Counted from the first letter of the stretch, positions 1 through 8,300 are shown. The stretch: DNA of 54,613 nt from Candidatus Fermentibacterota bacterium (GCA_014728175.1 WJMA01000027.1:1-54613); one strand, 5' to 3'. Program-made: numbers and translations. The notes: generated by a model from the letters alone, not told the origin.

Positions 1-564
1 CCCGAGGAGGAAGAAGCGGTAGAGGAAGAGGCCGAAGAGGAAGGTCTACCCGAACCGGCCAGGTACACGATTCACAGTCCGGAGTCGGGCGACCTGGTCA
101 CGGTGGAGCTTAAATCGGGCAGACTGGTGGCCATGAAGCAGTACTTCGTCGCTTCCGAGCAAACCGTCGATGTGGAAGAGGCGGAAGGCAGGTCCGGCAT
201 ATCGGGTACCGGCCTGATCTGGTTGGGCCATGGCGACGAGATCCCCTTCATCGCAGAGCTCAAGAACGACATGCTGGTCAAGAGAGATGCTCTTGCTCTT
301 CACGACGTCGTGGTCAGTAGATCCTCGGCGGAGGGAGAGGACCTGGAATGGGCGGACAGGCTTCAGGGCCCCGACGGGTCCAAGCTCCTACTTTTCGGAA
401 CGGGAAGGTTCAGGACCATAAAGCTGGACAAGGATCTCCCAGGGGTGAGATTGAGACGAGACGCTCTTGTTGCCGCCGACCCCGAGGTCGAGGTAAAACC
501 TATCGAGAATGAGAAGGACTTCCTCATGGTATCTGGCGACGGCCAGGTCATCATCTCCGGGTGA
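1..564 (+). CDS. AIM24-like protein, 5'-truncated by window edge
   Basis: The frame is open from base 1, so the true start lies outside the window; 187 residues are visible. The first 14 or so are almost all Glu/Ala/Val, an acidic low-complexity linker. The rest is beta-rich: 'VTVELKSGRLVAMK' near the start and 'LLLFGTGRFRTIKL...RRDALVAADPEVEV' near the end. That late segment follows the pattern of AIM24/DUF124 proteins (a glycine-containing strand, then an 'LA-d' strand), which form a TRAP-like beta fold. The assignment rests on this pattern alone. The function of AIM24-type proteins in bacteria is unclear. The stop is followed 54 bases later by tRNA-Ala. Confidence 0.45.
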   Translation, partial: PEEEEAVEEEAEEEGLPEPARYTIHSPESGDLVTVELKSGRLVAMKQYFVASEQTVDVEEAEGRSGISGTGLIWLGHGDEIPFIAELKNDMLVKRDALALHDVVVSRSSAEGEDLEWADRLQGPDGSKLLLFGTGRFRTIKLDKDLPGVRLRRDALVAADPEVEVKPIENEKDFLMVSGDGQVIISG

Positions 565-618
565 CCGCGCCTCCGCCCCCGTAGGAAAGCTGGAAGTCGA
601 CATCCTGGAAACAACGGT

Positions 619-694
619 GGGGATGTAGCTCAGTTGGCAGAGCGCTGCCTTCGCAAGGCAGAGGTCGGCGGTTCGATCCCGCTCATCTCCACCA
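619..694 (+). tRNA. tRNA-Ala (anticodon CGC)
   Basis: A full cloverleaf can be drawn. The 7-bp acceptor stem pairs 619-625 with 684-690 with one G-U pair. The D arm contains AGCTCAGTTGG, the anticodon stem CTGCC/GGCAG encloses the loop TTCGCAA (anticodon CGC, reading GCG), and the T arm contains GGTTCGATCC. The 3' CCA is encoded (692-694). Length is 76 nt. Confidence 0.95.
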
Positions 695-742
695 CTTCGG
701 GCACCGTATCGCAGAAGGCGGGCAGGCAGACGTGAAGATCCG

Positions 743-2131
743 GTGAGTATGGAGGATTCCCCTCTCGTTACCGCCTGCTGGGCTCAGCAGAGCGGCAGAA
801 GCAAGTTCGAGCGCGTTACCTGCGCGGAGGGGGTGATTCAATCCCACCCCTTCGCCGGAGTTATCGTGGTCTCCGAGGGTCTGCAGGGCGACGGCCGATC
901 GGCGGGTCTGGCCGCTTCGATAGTCAGGGAGACCTTCGCCGAAGGCGTTGCCTATGGGGTGGGAGAGGCTCTTCAGGACTCCTTCGCCGAGGCAGCGGAG
1001 CGAGTGCGGGAATCGAAGCTCCGCGGATGCTCCATGATCGCCGCCGCCTTTCTGGAAAACCAGGTATGGATAGCTCACACGGGGATATGCAGAGCCTACC
1101 TTACGAACGGTCCCCGAAGTCGACGGCTAACCACCGAGTACAACCTGGCGCGCCAGATGGGTCTCTCCCCCGGTGACCCCGGTTTCGGTCAGAGGGTTAA
1201 GGATGCCACCAGGTACGTGGGTTTGGAGGAAGCCGGGCCGGAGATACTGAGCCTGCAGTTGGATCCGGGGCAGTCGATCCTACTGGCAACTTCCGCCGTG
1301 TGGATGCACCTGGACGAACACGCGTCGATCGAGGGCAGCGACCCCCGGGGAGTGAAAAACTCCCTGGGAAGCCTTTTGAGGAAGACCCGGGTGAGGTTCA
1401 GGAGGCAGGGCGGCGCGGCCGCCTGCGTCCGAATGTGTCCTGCCGTCTCCCCCTCGGTTTCCTCCCGGTTTCCCCTTCGAATATGGCTTCCGCTGCTGGT
1501 GGCTCTGGTGGTGGCGGGGGCGATCATCCTACGACCGCGAGAAGAAGGTGAGAACGATGACCGGGAAGGGCCGGAATCCCGAACGGAAGAGATGGTCATG
1601 CCCCTTCCGATCCGGGAGGAGGATTCCGAGGCCACCGAGTCCTCGACGGACGACAGAGCCGTTCCCCTCAGGACCCTGGTCCTGGCGGACGATTCCCTGA
1701 GCGTATCCCCGGACACGTTCCTTCAGAGAGTGGTAGGCCCGCCCGACCCCAGATGGGAGCATTCTCCTTCCGGCGTCTACTTCCTGGCCGGCGACGTGTT
1801 GGGGGTGAAGATGGCCGAGAGGGTGTCGGATCTCCTGGGAGGTACCCGGACGGTTCCCCTGGACAGAATAGTGGTGGTCAGGGAAGGCGACGAGCGGCTG
1901 TTTTCTTCCTGGCTGAGCGATCAGGATCCGGGCGACGTGTCCCGCACGGCGGTGGTGGTGGAAACCGAGTCCAGCGTGGCCGGTGGCGCTCCCTGGATCA
2001 GGAACTACGCCCTCTTCGCCAACGGGGACCAGTCGGAGGGATCCCGCAACAGCTGCTTCACGGGCGACCCTCTGGAGGGTCTGCCGGCCCGCCGCGACAC
2101 CATATCCTACAGGCTTCTGGTGGTTCCCTGA
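743..2131 (+). CDS. Membrane-anchored PP2C-like pseudo-phosphatase
   Basis: The N-terminal ~230 residues follow the PP2C/PPM layout: strand-rich blocks, an alanine-rich helix, 'GCSMIAAAF', 'IAHTGICRAYL', 'RRLTTEYNLARQMG' and 'ILLATSAVWMHL'. The metal-binding acidic positions are gone. The family's DGxGG block reads EGLQGDG, GDSR reads GICR, the SDG of the CSDGL block reads TSAVW, and no DN-(I/V)-T motif is seen. Residues ~245-263 form one transmembrane helix, followed by an acidic linker and a C-terminal ~120-residue domain ('VYFLAGDVLGVKMAERVSDLLGG') that faintly resembles LytR_C domains. The likely role is a signalling or scaffold protein without phosphatase activity. The GTG at 743 or the ATG at 749 could be the start; no strong ribosome-binding site decides it. 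Confidence 0.6.
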   Translation: MSMEDSPLVTACWAQQSGRSKFERVTCAEGVIQSHPFAGVIVVSEGLQGDGRSAGLAASIVRETFAEGVAYGVGEALQDSFAEAAERVRESKLRGCSMIAAAFLENQVWIAHTGICRAYLTNGPRSRRLTTEYNLARQMGLSPGDPGFGQRVKDATRYVGLEEAGPEILSLQLDPGQSILLATSAVWMHLDEHASIEGSDPRGVKNSLGSLLRKTRVRFRRQGGAAACVRMCPAVSPSVSSRFPLRIWLPLLVALVVAGAIILRPREEGENDDREGPESRTEEMVMPLPIREEDSEATESSTDDRAVPLRTLVLADDSLSVSPDTFLQRVVGPPDPRWEHSPSGVYFLAGDVLGVKMAERVSDLLGGTRTVPLDRIVVVREGDERLFSSWLSDQDPGDVSRTAVVVETESSVAGGAPWIRNYALFANGDQSEGSRNSCFTGDPLEGLPARRDTISYRLLVVP

Positions 2132-2145
2132 CCCGCGTTCGGTCT

Positions 2146-2173
2146 TTGGTAGGCGGCACATACTTCGTATATT
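2146..2173 (+). promoter_or_regulatory. Promoter for SRP RNA
   Basis: A -35-like TTGGTA (2146-2151) and a -10-like TATATT (2168-2173) are separated by 16 bases. The inferred RNA start is about 7 bases downstream of the -10. Placement just before the SRP RNA 5' end supports the call. Confidence 0.55.
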
Positions 2174-2179
2174 TTCGGC

Positions 2180-2450
2180 CCGGCCGTGCTAGGTGGGGAG
2201 CCAGCGGTGCCCTGAACCCGCAATCCGCTATAGCGGGACCGAAAGCCCGGAGAGGCATCGTCTGTTGCTGTCGGGTCGGGGCAAGCGGTGTCGATGAACA
2301 GGACCTGCGCGGTGGCAGGCCGTCGAACCCCGTCAGGACCGGAAGGTAGCAGCGGTAGGCGAGCCGTGCCGGGCGACGCAGAGAGACCTGTTCTGAGCTG
2401 GCTGCTTCGTCCCGCGGTATCAGACATGTCGAACCGGGTCGTACGGTCGG
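2180..2450 (+). ncRNA. ffs: Large (Alu-domain-containing) SRP RNA
   Basis: The S-domain signature GTCAGGACCGGAAGGTAGCAG, including the GGAA tetraloop and asymmetric loop bound by Ffh, lies near 2330-2355. The 5' part carries conserved Alu-domain text (GCCGTGCTAGGTGGGGAG, then GCGGTGCCCTG and CAATCCGCTATAGCGGG). The 5' GGCCGTGC pairs with the 3' GTACGGTC (2441-2448), closing the molecule, and an inner helix pairs GAACAGG with CCTGTTC. This is the Bacillus-type ~270-nt form rather than the ~110-nt enterobacterial 4.5S form. It lies directly upstream of dnaX, as in Bacillus subtilis. Ends are accurate to about 5 bases. Confidence 0.92.
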
Positions 2451-2474
2451 GGCTCAATTGCTTCGGGGGTTGTC

Positions 2475-3797
2475 TTGAGCTATCTAGTCTTTGCCAGAAA
2501 ATGGCGTCCTCAGTCCTTCGACGAGGTCCTGGCCCAGGACCATGTCACCGTTACGCTGAAGAACGCTATTCAGAGCGGGAGAATAGGGCACTCCTATCTC
2601 TTCGCGGGCCCCCGGGGTGTGGGCAAGACCACCACCGCCAGGATACTGGCCAAAGCACTCAACTGCGAGCAGGGCCCTACGGCCGAACCCTGTCAGGAAT
2701 GCGACGCCTGCCTGAGCATCACCAGAGGCTCTTATCTGGACGTCCTGGAGATAGACGGCGCCAGCAACAGGGGCATCGACGAGATAAGGGACCTGCGGGA
2801 GAAGGCCAGGTACGCCACATCGGCTGGTCGATACAAGATCTACATAATCGACGAGGTACACATGTTGACCACCGAGGCTTTCAACGCGCTCCTGAAGATA
2901 CTGGAGGAGCCGCCGTCCGGGGTGATATTTGTCTTCGCCACCACCCAGCCCCGAAAGGTTCCCGCCACCATACTGAGCCGTTGTCAGAGGTTCGACTTTC
3001 GTCGGATTCCGGCCTCCGTAATGACCGAGTACATACACTCCGCGGCGGAGAAGGAAGGAATCTCCATCGACTCTAACTCCCTCGCCCTCATCTGCCGGGC
3101 CAGCGGAGGCAGCCTGAGAGATGCTCTCTCCATAATGGATCAGCTGGTCAGCTTCGCGGGTAAGGAGATAAGCTCGGATCAGGTGTCGGACTTCTTGGGG
3201 GTGGTGGAGAACGATCTGCTGGCCTCCCTGTCGGAAGCGGTCCTGCTGGGAAAGCAGGCCCGGGCTCTGGGCATCGTGGCCAATGCAATGGACGAGGGCT
3301 ACGGGGTTCGGGAGTTGGTGGAGTCCATGCTGCATTATCTGCGCAAGCTGTTGATGGTGGCGGCCGGCGCCGAGAAGGGGCTGGAGGCGGTATCCGAGGG
3401 CGAGCTGGAGCTACTGAGACGGACCTCGGGAATGGTGAGCGATGTGACGGTGCTGAACGTGCTGCGGATATTCAGCGGGGCCCTGTCCGAGATACGCCGG
3501 GGCGGGCTTGCCCGGGTGGTCCTGGAGAGCGCGGTGATGTCCGGGGCGAAGCTGTCCCAGGCCTTGGAGTTGGAGGAGATGCCCGAGGTATCCACTCGAG
3601 CGGTTTCCGAAGCGTCCGGTGAATCCGAGCCGGTCGTCCAGCCCCCGGACAGAAAGGAAAAGGCTCCCGAGGAGGAGGGGCCCGGGGAACGGACCGACGA
3701 GGGGAAGAATGAGCCCGGTTCCACCAGGAAGGAGGAAGAGGAGGTTTCCAGGAAGGTGTTCGACCTCTTCGATGCCATTCCCAGGGACCGATCCTGA
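2475..3797 (+). CDS. dnaX: DNA polymerase III subunit gamma/tau
   Basis: This is the clamp-loader ATPase subunit of the replicative polymerase. Starting at a TTG, the 440-residue protein opens with the typical 'SYLVFARKWRP-SFDEVLAQDHV'. A Walker A motif GPRGVGKTT sits near residues 45-53, followed by a four-cysteine zinc module (C-x9-C-x2-C-x2-C type) and Walker B 'IIDEVHMLTTEAFNALLKILEEPP', then the SRC sensor 'ILSRCQRFDFRRI'. Domains I-III are complete. The tail after residue ~370 is a Glu/Lys/Pro-rich linker, and there is no long tau domain V, so the product resembles a gamma-length or short-tau form. It is followed by ybaB and recR, the standard bacterial arrangement. Confidence 0.96.
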   Translation: MSYLVFARKWRPQSFDEVLAQDHVTVTLKNAIQSGRIGHSYLFAGPRGVGKTTTARILAKALNCEQGPTAEPCQECDACLSITRGSYLDVLEIDGASNRGIDEIRDLREKARYATSAGRYKIYIIDEVHMLTTEAFNALLKILEEPPSGVIFVFATTQPRKVPATILSRCQRFDFRRIPASVMTEYIHSAAEKEGISIDSNSLALICRASGGSLRDALSIMDQLVSFAGKEISSDQVSDFLGVVENDLLASLSEAVLLGKQARALGIVANAMDEGYGVRELVESMLHYLRKLLMVAAGAEKGLEAVSEGELELLRRTSGMVSDVTVLNVLRIFSGALSEIRRGGLARVVLESAVMSGAKLSQALELEEMPEVSTRAVSEASGESEPVVQPPDRKEKAPEEEGPGERTDEGKNEPGSTRKEEEEVSRKVFDLFDAIPRDRS

Positions 3798-3850
3798 CCC
3801 CCCGGCTTCGTAACAGGCCTTCCCCCAATCAGTAACGAAAGGTGGTTGGT

Positions 3851-4171
3851 TTGAGCAATAGAATGAAGAAGATGCTGGCCCAGGCGCAGAAGATGCAGGC
3901 CGGTCTAGCCAAGGTTCAGAAGGAGTTGGAAGAGGCCAGGGTGGAGGGAAGCGCCGGTGGTGGCATGGTAAAGGCGGTAGTGAACGGTCGGGGCGAGGTT
4001 CTCTCTGTAAACCTGTCACCCGACGTGGTGGACCCGGACGACACGGAGATCCTGGAGGACATGATCCTGGCGGCGATAAGGAACGCCACCGAGCAATGCA
4101 AAGAGTTGGGCGAAAAAAAGATGAGAGAGATGGGGCTACCTACGGGAGGCGACCTGGGGGGCCTGATGTGA
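3851..4171 (+). CDS. YbaB/EbfC family nucleoid-associated protein
   Basis: The 106-residue product has the YbaB/EbfC pattern: an N-terminal Met/Gln/Lys helix ('MKKMLAQAQKMQAGLAKVQKEL'-like), then 'GMVKAVVNGRGEVLSVNLSPDVV' and a C-terminal helix ending MGLPTGG. The family forms dimeric DNA-binding proteins and is usually found between dnaX and recR, as here. A GTG at 3842 would also open the frame, but AAAGGTGG at 3838-3845 overlaps that GTG and is well spaced for the TTG at 3851, so the TTG is preferred. The stop overlaps the recR start (GTGA). Confidence 0.93.
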   Translation: MSNRMKKMLAQAQKMQAGLAKVQKELEEARVEGSAGGGMVKAVVNGRGEVLSVNLSPDVVDPDDTEILEDMILAAIRNATEQCKELGEKKMREMGLPTGGDLGGLM

Positions 4172-4755
4172 CCTCCCGGGTTTTCGAGGAGCTGGTGTCC
4201 GCCCTGGCGCAGCTTCCGGGAGTGGGAAGGAAGACCGCCCTCAGACTGGCCTTCTACCTGGTCGACCGCCGGGAGCTGGCCGGAGAGCTCTCCCAGGCCC
4301 TGGGAGCGGTTTACGATAAGGTCCGGGAGTGCGACATGTGCCGCAACCTTACTCAGTCCGATCTCTGCGAGATCTGCAGCGACAGGTCACGCACCGCCTC
4401 CATCTGCGTGGTGGAGAGCCCCGCCGACCTGAGGTCGATCGAGGACGCGGGTCTGTTCAGGGGAAGGTACTTCGTCCTTCACGGTCTGCTCGCCCCCCTG
4501 GACGGGGTCGGGCCGGAGGAGCTGGGTATCGACAAGCTGCTGGAAATGGTTCGGGAGACGGAAGCGGAAGAGGTCATCCTCGCACTGGATGCCACGGCCG
4601 AGGGGGAGGCCACCTGCTCGTACCTGGCGAGGGCGCTCGAGCCGAAGGTGGCGCAGGTCACCAGGCTGGCCAGAGGGCTGCCCTCGGGGGCGTCGGTCGA
4701 GTTCGCCGACGAGCTCACCCTCTCGCAGGCGTTCGAGGGCAGACGCAAAGCCTGA
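4168..4755 (+). CDS. recR: Recombination mediator protein RecR
   Basis: RecR works with RecO/RecF to load RecA on gapped DNA. The 195-residue length is normal. Features in order are a helix-hairpin-helix ('LAQLPGVGRKTALRLAFYL'), a four-cysteine zinc finger ('CDMCRNLTQSDLCEIC'), a Toprim domain ('ICVVESPADLRSIE', 'VILALDATAEGEAT') and the C-terminal 'TRLARGLPSGASVEFADELTL'. The frame is open further upstream, but GTG at 4168 overlaps the ybaB stop as GTGA and gives the family's usual N-terminus. Confidence 0.95.
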   Translation: MTSRVFEELVSALAQLPGVGRKTALRLAFYLVDRRELAGELSQALGAVYDKVRECDMCRNLTQSDLCEICSDRSRTASICVVESPADLRSIEDAGLFRGRYFVLHGLLAPLDGVGPEELGIDKLLEMVRETEAEEVILALDATAEGEATCSYLARALEPKVAQVTRLARGLPSGASVEFADELTLSQAFEGRRKA

Positions 4756-4766
4756 CGGATTAGAAG

Positions 4767-5339
4767 GTGAAGCTCAACTGGCCCAACCGTATCACCATTC
4801 TCAGAATCATCCTCAGCCCGGTCTTTATGATGCTGCTGCTGGACGAGCGCCTGGGCTTCAGGATCGCGGCTCTGGGCACTTTCACCTTCTCGGCGATGAC
4901 CGATCTCTACGATGGCTACATCGCCAGGAAGTACGGCTGGGTAACCAACCTGGGCAAGTTTCTGGATCCCCTGGCGGACAAGCTTTTGGTATCCCTGGCC
5001 CTGGTCGGTCTGGTCCAGATCGAGCTGGTCCCGGTCTTCGCGGCTTACCTGATAATAGGGAGGGAGCTTCTGGTTACCGGCCTGCGAGCCATAGCGGCCT
5101 ACGCGGGCATTCTGATCCTTTCCTCCGGTCTGGGGAAGTGGAAGGCCACCATCCAGATGGTAGCGATATTCTTCTACCTTCTGCTCTCCGTGCTCCAGAA
5201 GGCCTCGGTGGACGGCCGTCTTTATTACCTGGAATCGGCTTCGTTCCTGCTCCTTCTGGTGGCGGTGGCGCTGACCCTCTTCTCCGGTTTCGTCTACTTC
5301 AGGCGCAACGGGTCCATTCTACTGCGGCTGCTGCAGTGA
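4767..5339 (+). CDS. pgsA: CDP-diacylglycerol-glycerol-3-phosphate phosphatidyltransferase
   Basis: This inner-membrane enzyme makes phosphatidylglycerol phosphate from CDP-diacylglycerol and glycerol 3-phosphate. The CDP-alcohol phosphotransferase signature is complete: D-x2-DG-x2-AR-x8-G-x3-D-x3-D in 'DLYDGYIARKYGW...GKFLDPLADK' near residues 51-75. The start 'MKLNWPNRITILRIILSP' is typical and several transmembrane helices follow. Length is 190 residues. GTG at 4767 follows AGAAGG. The next gene, pgpA, is the following step of the pathway and is coupled by a GTGA overlap. Confidence 0.94.
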   Translation: MKLNWPNRITILRIILSPVFMMLLLDERLGFRIAALGTFTFSAMTDLYDGYIARKYGWVTNLGKFLDPLADKLLVSLALVGLVQIELVPVFAAYLIIGRELLVTGLRAIAAYAGILILSSGLGKWKATIQMVAIFFYLLLSVLQKASVDGRLYYLESASFLLLLVAVALTLFSGFVYFRRNGSILLRLLQ

Positions 5340-5797
5340 GAAGGTCACTTCGCTCGCTGGCCGGGATCGTTGCCAGCGGGTTCGGTACCGGATACTCCCC
5401 GTTCGCGCCCGGAACGGCCGGAAGCGTTCTGGCGGTGGCCCTGTTCTACCTGGTCAGGTCGGGGATGGGCACGGAGGCCGTATGGGTAGTGCTTCCCGTT
5501 CTGGTTGGGTTGGCCTTCTGGAGCTGCCGGGTCACCGAGCCCCACTGGGGACACGATTCCTCCAGGATGACGGTGGACGAGATGGCCGGATGCTGGGTGG
5601 CATGCCTGTCCTCCCCCGCCGTGTGGGGCCCGTGGGGCCTGGCGGGCTCGATGGTTCTGTTCCGGCTACTGGACATACTCAAGCCCTGGCCTATATCCTA
5701 CCTGGACGAGATCGATAGACCCGCCGCCGTCGTGCTGGACGATCTGGCCGCAGGCGCCCTGGCGGCTCTTCCGGCCCTGCTCTGGAGGTTGATCTAG
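5336..5797 (+). CDS. pgpA: Phosphatidylglycerophosphatase A
   Basis: This enzyme removes the phosphate from phosphatidylglycerol phosphate, the product of PgsA encoded just upstream. The 153-residue protein shows the PgpA marks: 'SGFGTGYSPFAPGTAGS', the acidic 'VDEMAG' block, 'LFRLLDILKPWPI' and 'DDLAAG', with three or four hydrophobic helices. The frame extends upstream through pgsA, but GTG at 5336 overlapping the pgsA stop gives the proper family start ('RRSLRSLAGIVASGFGTG'). Confidence 0.92.
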   Translation: MRRSLRSLAGIVASGFGTGYSPFAPGTAGSVLAVALFYLVRSGMGTEAVWVVLPVLVGLAFWSCRVTEPHWGHDSSRMTVDEMAGCWVACLSSPAVWGPWGLAGSMVLFRLLDILKPWPISYLDEIDRPAAVVLDDLAAGALAALPALLWRLI

Positions 5798-5848
5798 AGC
5801 CTTGCGTTGCTCTGAAAGTCAAATGCTGCCGGTTGGAGACGAGCCGAT

Positions 5849-5862
5849 GGACGGTTCCGTCC
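5849..5862. repeat. Short palindrome in the pgpA-cinA gap
   Basis: GGACGG and CCGTCC are separated by TT. It lies in the ~120-base gap before the shortened cinA gene. It could be an operator upstream of the cinA-thpR-recA-recX operon or a small hairpin; nothing identifies the binding protein. The same gap ends in a T6 run (5909-5914). Confidence 0.25.
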
Positions 5863-5917
5863 GGGATGGGAATCTCCGGCCGGCCGCCGGGCTGCTTCGG
5901 GATGCGGGTTTTTTAGA

Positions 5918-6697
5918 TTGAACGGAGTGAGGATTCTGTTCCAAAAGATGCGGAAGCTGATTCCGGATTGCCTGAACGCGGCGGGGCAGGGAACGCCGGG
6001 CGCGGGTGGAAAATTTCTTACCGTCAGAACGTGGGGCATGTCCGAGACCGAGCTGGAGAGCATGTTCCGGGAGCACGGTTCGGAGCTCGGGGTTCGGATG
6101 GGGTTTTTGGCGCGGCCGGGAAGGGTTGACCTAAGGATCTCCGGTGGTCGCGGCGACGAGATGAAAGGGATCGTGCTACGGCGACTGGAAGATAACGTAT
6201 ACTCCATCGATCCGAACGAATCGCTGGAGAGTGCTCTGGCCCGTCGGATTGCAGATTCGGGCCGGGTCGTCGCGGTCGCCGAGTCCTGTACCGGGGGAAG
6301 CCTCGGTGCGGCCCTGACCTCGGTTCCGGGTGCGTCCGAGTGGTTCGTCGGAGGGATAATCGCCTACTCCAATCGAGTGAAGACGGAAACTCTGGGTGTT
6401 AGAGAATCGACCATGGAGAGGCTGGGAGCGGTGAGTCTGGAGGTAGCCGAGGAGATGGCCCGCGGAGCGCGGGGTCTGTACGACGCGGATCTGGGCGTGG
6501 GGATAACCGGGATCGCGGGCCCCTCCGGGGGGACCGCCCAAAAGCCAGTGGGCACCGTCTGCGTCGCCGTATCCTGCGGCGACGATCTGCAAGCGAGAGA
6601 CCTGCTTCTGCGAGGGGGACGGAGCTCGGTCAGAGCCTCGGCGGTCAGCCATGCCCTGGGCATGATGCTTCGGGCCTGCGGGGGATGGTCCCAATGA
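5918..6697 (+). CDS. CinA-like protein lacking the MoCF domain; C-terminal PncC amidase
   Basis: The C-terminal ~160 residues are a PncC/CinA_C domain (nicotinamide-nucleotide amidohydrolase, a pyridine nucleotide salvage enzyme). They show 'VAVAESCTGGSLGAALTSVPGASEWFVG', 'GGIIAYSNRVKTETLGV', 'TGIAGPSGGTAQKPVGTV' and 'SAVSHAL'. The preceding ~100 residues match the CinA linker/KH-like domain ('VRTWGMSETELESMF', 'GRVDLRISG'). The N-terminal MoCF (ADP-ribose pyrophosphatase) domain of ordinary ~410-residue CinA is absent, and there is no room for it before pgpA. The start (TTG 5918, or GTG 5927) is unsure because homology begins almost at once. It heads the thpR-recA-recX run. Confidence 0.82.
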   Translation: MNGVRILFQKMRKLIPDCLNAAGQGTPGAGGKFLTVRTWGMSETELESMFREHGSELGVRMGFLARPGRVDLRISGGRGDEMKGIVLRRLEDNVYSIDPNESLESALARRIADSGRVVAVAESCTGGSLGAALTSVPGASEWFVGGIIAYSNRVKTETLGVRESTMERLGAVSLEVAEEMARGARGLYDADLGVGITGIAGPSGGTAQKPVGTVCVAVSCGDDLQARDLLLRGGRSSVRASAVSHALGMMLRACGGWSQ

Positions 6698-7224
6698 GGC
6701 TGTTCGTGGCGTTGTGCCTGCCTTCCGAGCTACGGACCTCTATGGACGAGTACCTCGAACCTCTTCGTGAGAGGTACCCGAACCTGAAGTGGGTGGACCC
6801 GGAGAAGATACATCTTACCCTGCGCTTCCTGGGAAACGTGGACCTCGAGGCGTCCGACCGAGTGGCCGAGATCGTGGAGAAACTGGACCTCCCGAAGATC
6901 TCCTACCGGGTGGATAGAGCCGGCTCCTTCGGAAGGGGCAGGTCCCGGGCCCCGTCGGTGTTCTGGGTGGGCGGCGAGTTCGGAAAAGAGGTCTACGTGC
7001 TGGCCGAACGGCTGGCGGCGCTGCCGGACGACAGGGGAAGGAAGGGGCGGAGAAGGTTCACTCCCCACCTGACCGTCGCCAGGCGAAGGAAGAAGGGGCC
7101 CGTTCCGGAGCTACCTCCTCCTGGGCCGTGGAGCGGCTCGATGGATACGTTGCGGGTGTACAACAGCAAACTGACCCCGCGAGGACCGGAGTACGAAACG
7201 ATGAAAGAGTTCGAGCTTGGATGA
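6694..7224 (+). CDS. thpR: RNA 2',3'-cyclic phosphodiesterase (2'-5' RNA ligase family)
   Basis: This is a 2H phosphoesterase acting on 2',3'-cyclic or 2'-5' linked RNA ends. Both HxTx motifs are present: 'HLTLRF' near residue 45 and 'HLTVAR' near residue 126. The 'MRLFVALCLP' opening is typical, as is the length of 176 residues. The ATG at 6694 overlaps the cinA stop (ATGA); an in-frame ATG at 6685 is possible but lies further inside cinA. The gene sits between cinA and recA, a common arrangement. Confidence 0.92.
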   Translation: MRLFVALCLPSELRTSMDEYLEPLRERYPNLKWVDPEKIHLTLRFLGNVDLEASDRVAEIVEKLDLPKISYRVDRAGSFGRGRSRAPSVFWVGGEFGKEVYVLAERLAALPDDRGRKGRRRFTPHLTVARRRKKGPVPELPPPGPWSGSMDTLRVYNSKLTPRGPEYETMKEFELG

Positions 7225-7244
7225 TACCGGAAAGGCGGTAGAGG

Positions 7245-8300
7245 ATGGCGGAAGGCCGTAAGAGCAAAGATGACAGGCAGAAGGCGTTAAAAGCGGCTTG
7301 CCACCAGATCCAGAAGCAGTTCGGACAGGGAGCTATCATGCGGCTCGGTGAGAGTACCACCATGAAGGTGGACGTCATACCCACCGGCTGTTTATCGCTG
7401 GATCTGGCCCTGGGCATAGGTGGAATGCCCAGAGGGCGCCTGGTGGAGATATACGGGCCGGAAGCATCCGGTAAGACCACCCTCGCCCTGCAGATCCTGG
7501 CCAGCGCTCAGAAGCACGGGGGGGAGGTGGCTTTCGTGGACGTGGAGCACGCCCTGGATCCGGTCTACGCCGAGGCAATAGGCCTGGACATAGACCAGCT
7601 CCTGGTCTCCCAGCCATCCAGCGGCGAGCAGGCGCTTGAGATAACCGAGATGCTGGTGAGGAGCAACGCGGTCGACTCGATAGTGCTGGACTCCGTGGCG
7701 GCGCTGGTCCCCAGAGCTGAGATAGAGGGCGAGATGGGCGACTCGCACGTGGGGTTGCAGGCCCGTCTGATGTCCCAAGCGCTGAGAAAGCTGGCCGGAG
7801 CGATCAGCCGATCGAAGTGCGTGGTGGTGTTCATAAACCAGATCAGGATGAAGATAGGGGTGATGTTCGGGAACCCGGAGACCACTTCCGGGGGCAGGGC
7901 CTTGAAGTTCTACTCCAGCATGAGGCTGGATATAAGAAGGATCGCATCGATCAAGAGCGGCAACGACGTCGTCGGAAGCAGGACCAGGGTCAAGGTGGTA
8001 AAGAACAAGCTGGCCCCCCCCTTCCGCACTACCGAGTTCGACATCCTGCATGGCTACGGTATTTCCAAAAGCGGTGAGCTCATAGACCTGGGCCTGGAGA
8101 AGGACCTGATAACCCGCCGCGGAACCTGGTACTCCTACGGGGAGCAGCAGCTGGGACAGGGCAAGGAGAACGCCCGGGAATTCCTGGACCAGAATCCCGA
8201 GCTGGCCGAGGAGATCGAGACCAAGCTGAGAAAGGACTACGGCCTGGAGTCGTCTGCGGACCAGCCCTCCGAGAAAGAGCAGGAGGAGGAAGACAAATAG
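7245..8300 (+). CDS. recA: Recombinase RecA
   Basis: RecA is the strand-exchange protein and SOS co-protease. The 351-residue product has the N-terminal polymerisation helix ('[24 protein letters not shown]'), Walker A 'GPEASGKTT' near residue 69, '[16 protein letters not shown]', Walker B '[11 protein letters not shown]', the L2 loop '[17 protein letters not shown]', and an acidic tail ('EKEQEEEDK'). Start ATG at 7245 follows AGAGG. It ends with TAG, showing that amber is an ordinary stop in this genome. The GA-rich bases coding the acidic tail (8281-8290) could also serve as a ribosome-binding site for recX. Confidence 0.98.
   Translation: MAEGRKSKDDRQKALKAACHQIQKQFGQGAIMRLGESTTMKVDVIPTGCLSLDLALGIGGMPRGRLVEIYGPEASGKTTLALQILASAQKHGGEVAFVDVEHALDPVYAEAIGLDIDQLLVSQPSSGEQALEITEMLVRSNAVDSIVLDSVAALVPRAEIEGEMGDSHVGLQARLMSQALRKLAGAISRSKCVVVFINQIRMKIGVMFGNPETTSGGRALKFYSSMRLDIRRIASIKSGNDVVGSRTRVKVVKNKLAPPFRTTEFDILHGYGISKSGELIDLGLEKDLITRRGTWYSYGEQQLGQGKENAREFLDQNPELAEEIETKLRKDYGLESSADQPSEKEQEEEDK

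Noticed and set aside
4589-5797. 402-residue frame suggesting a long fused PgpA
   Set aside because: The first ~250 codons are an out-of-frame reading of recR and pgsA; the real pgpA starts at GTG 5336.
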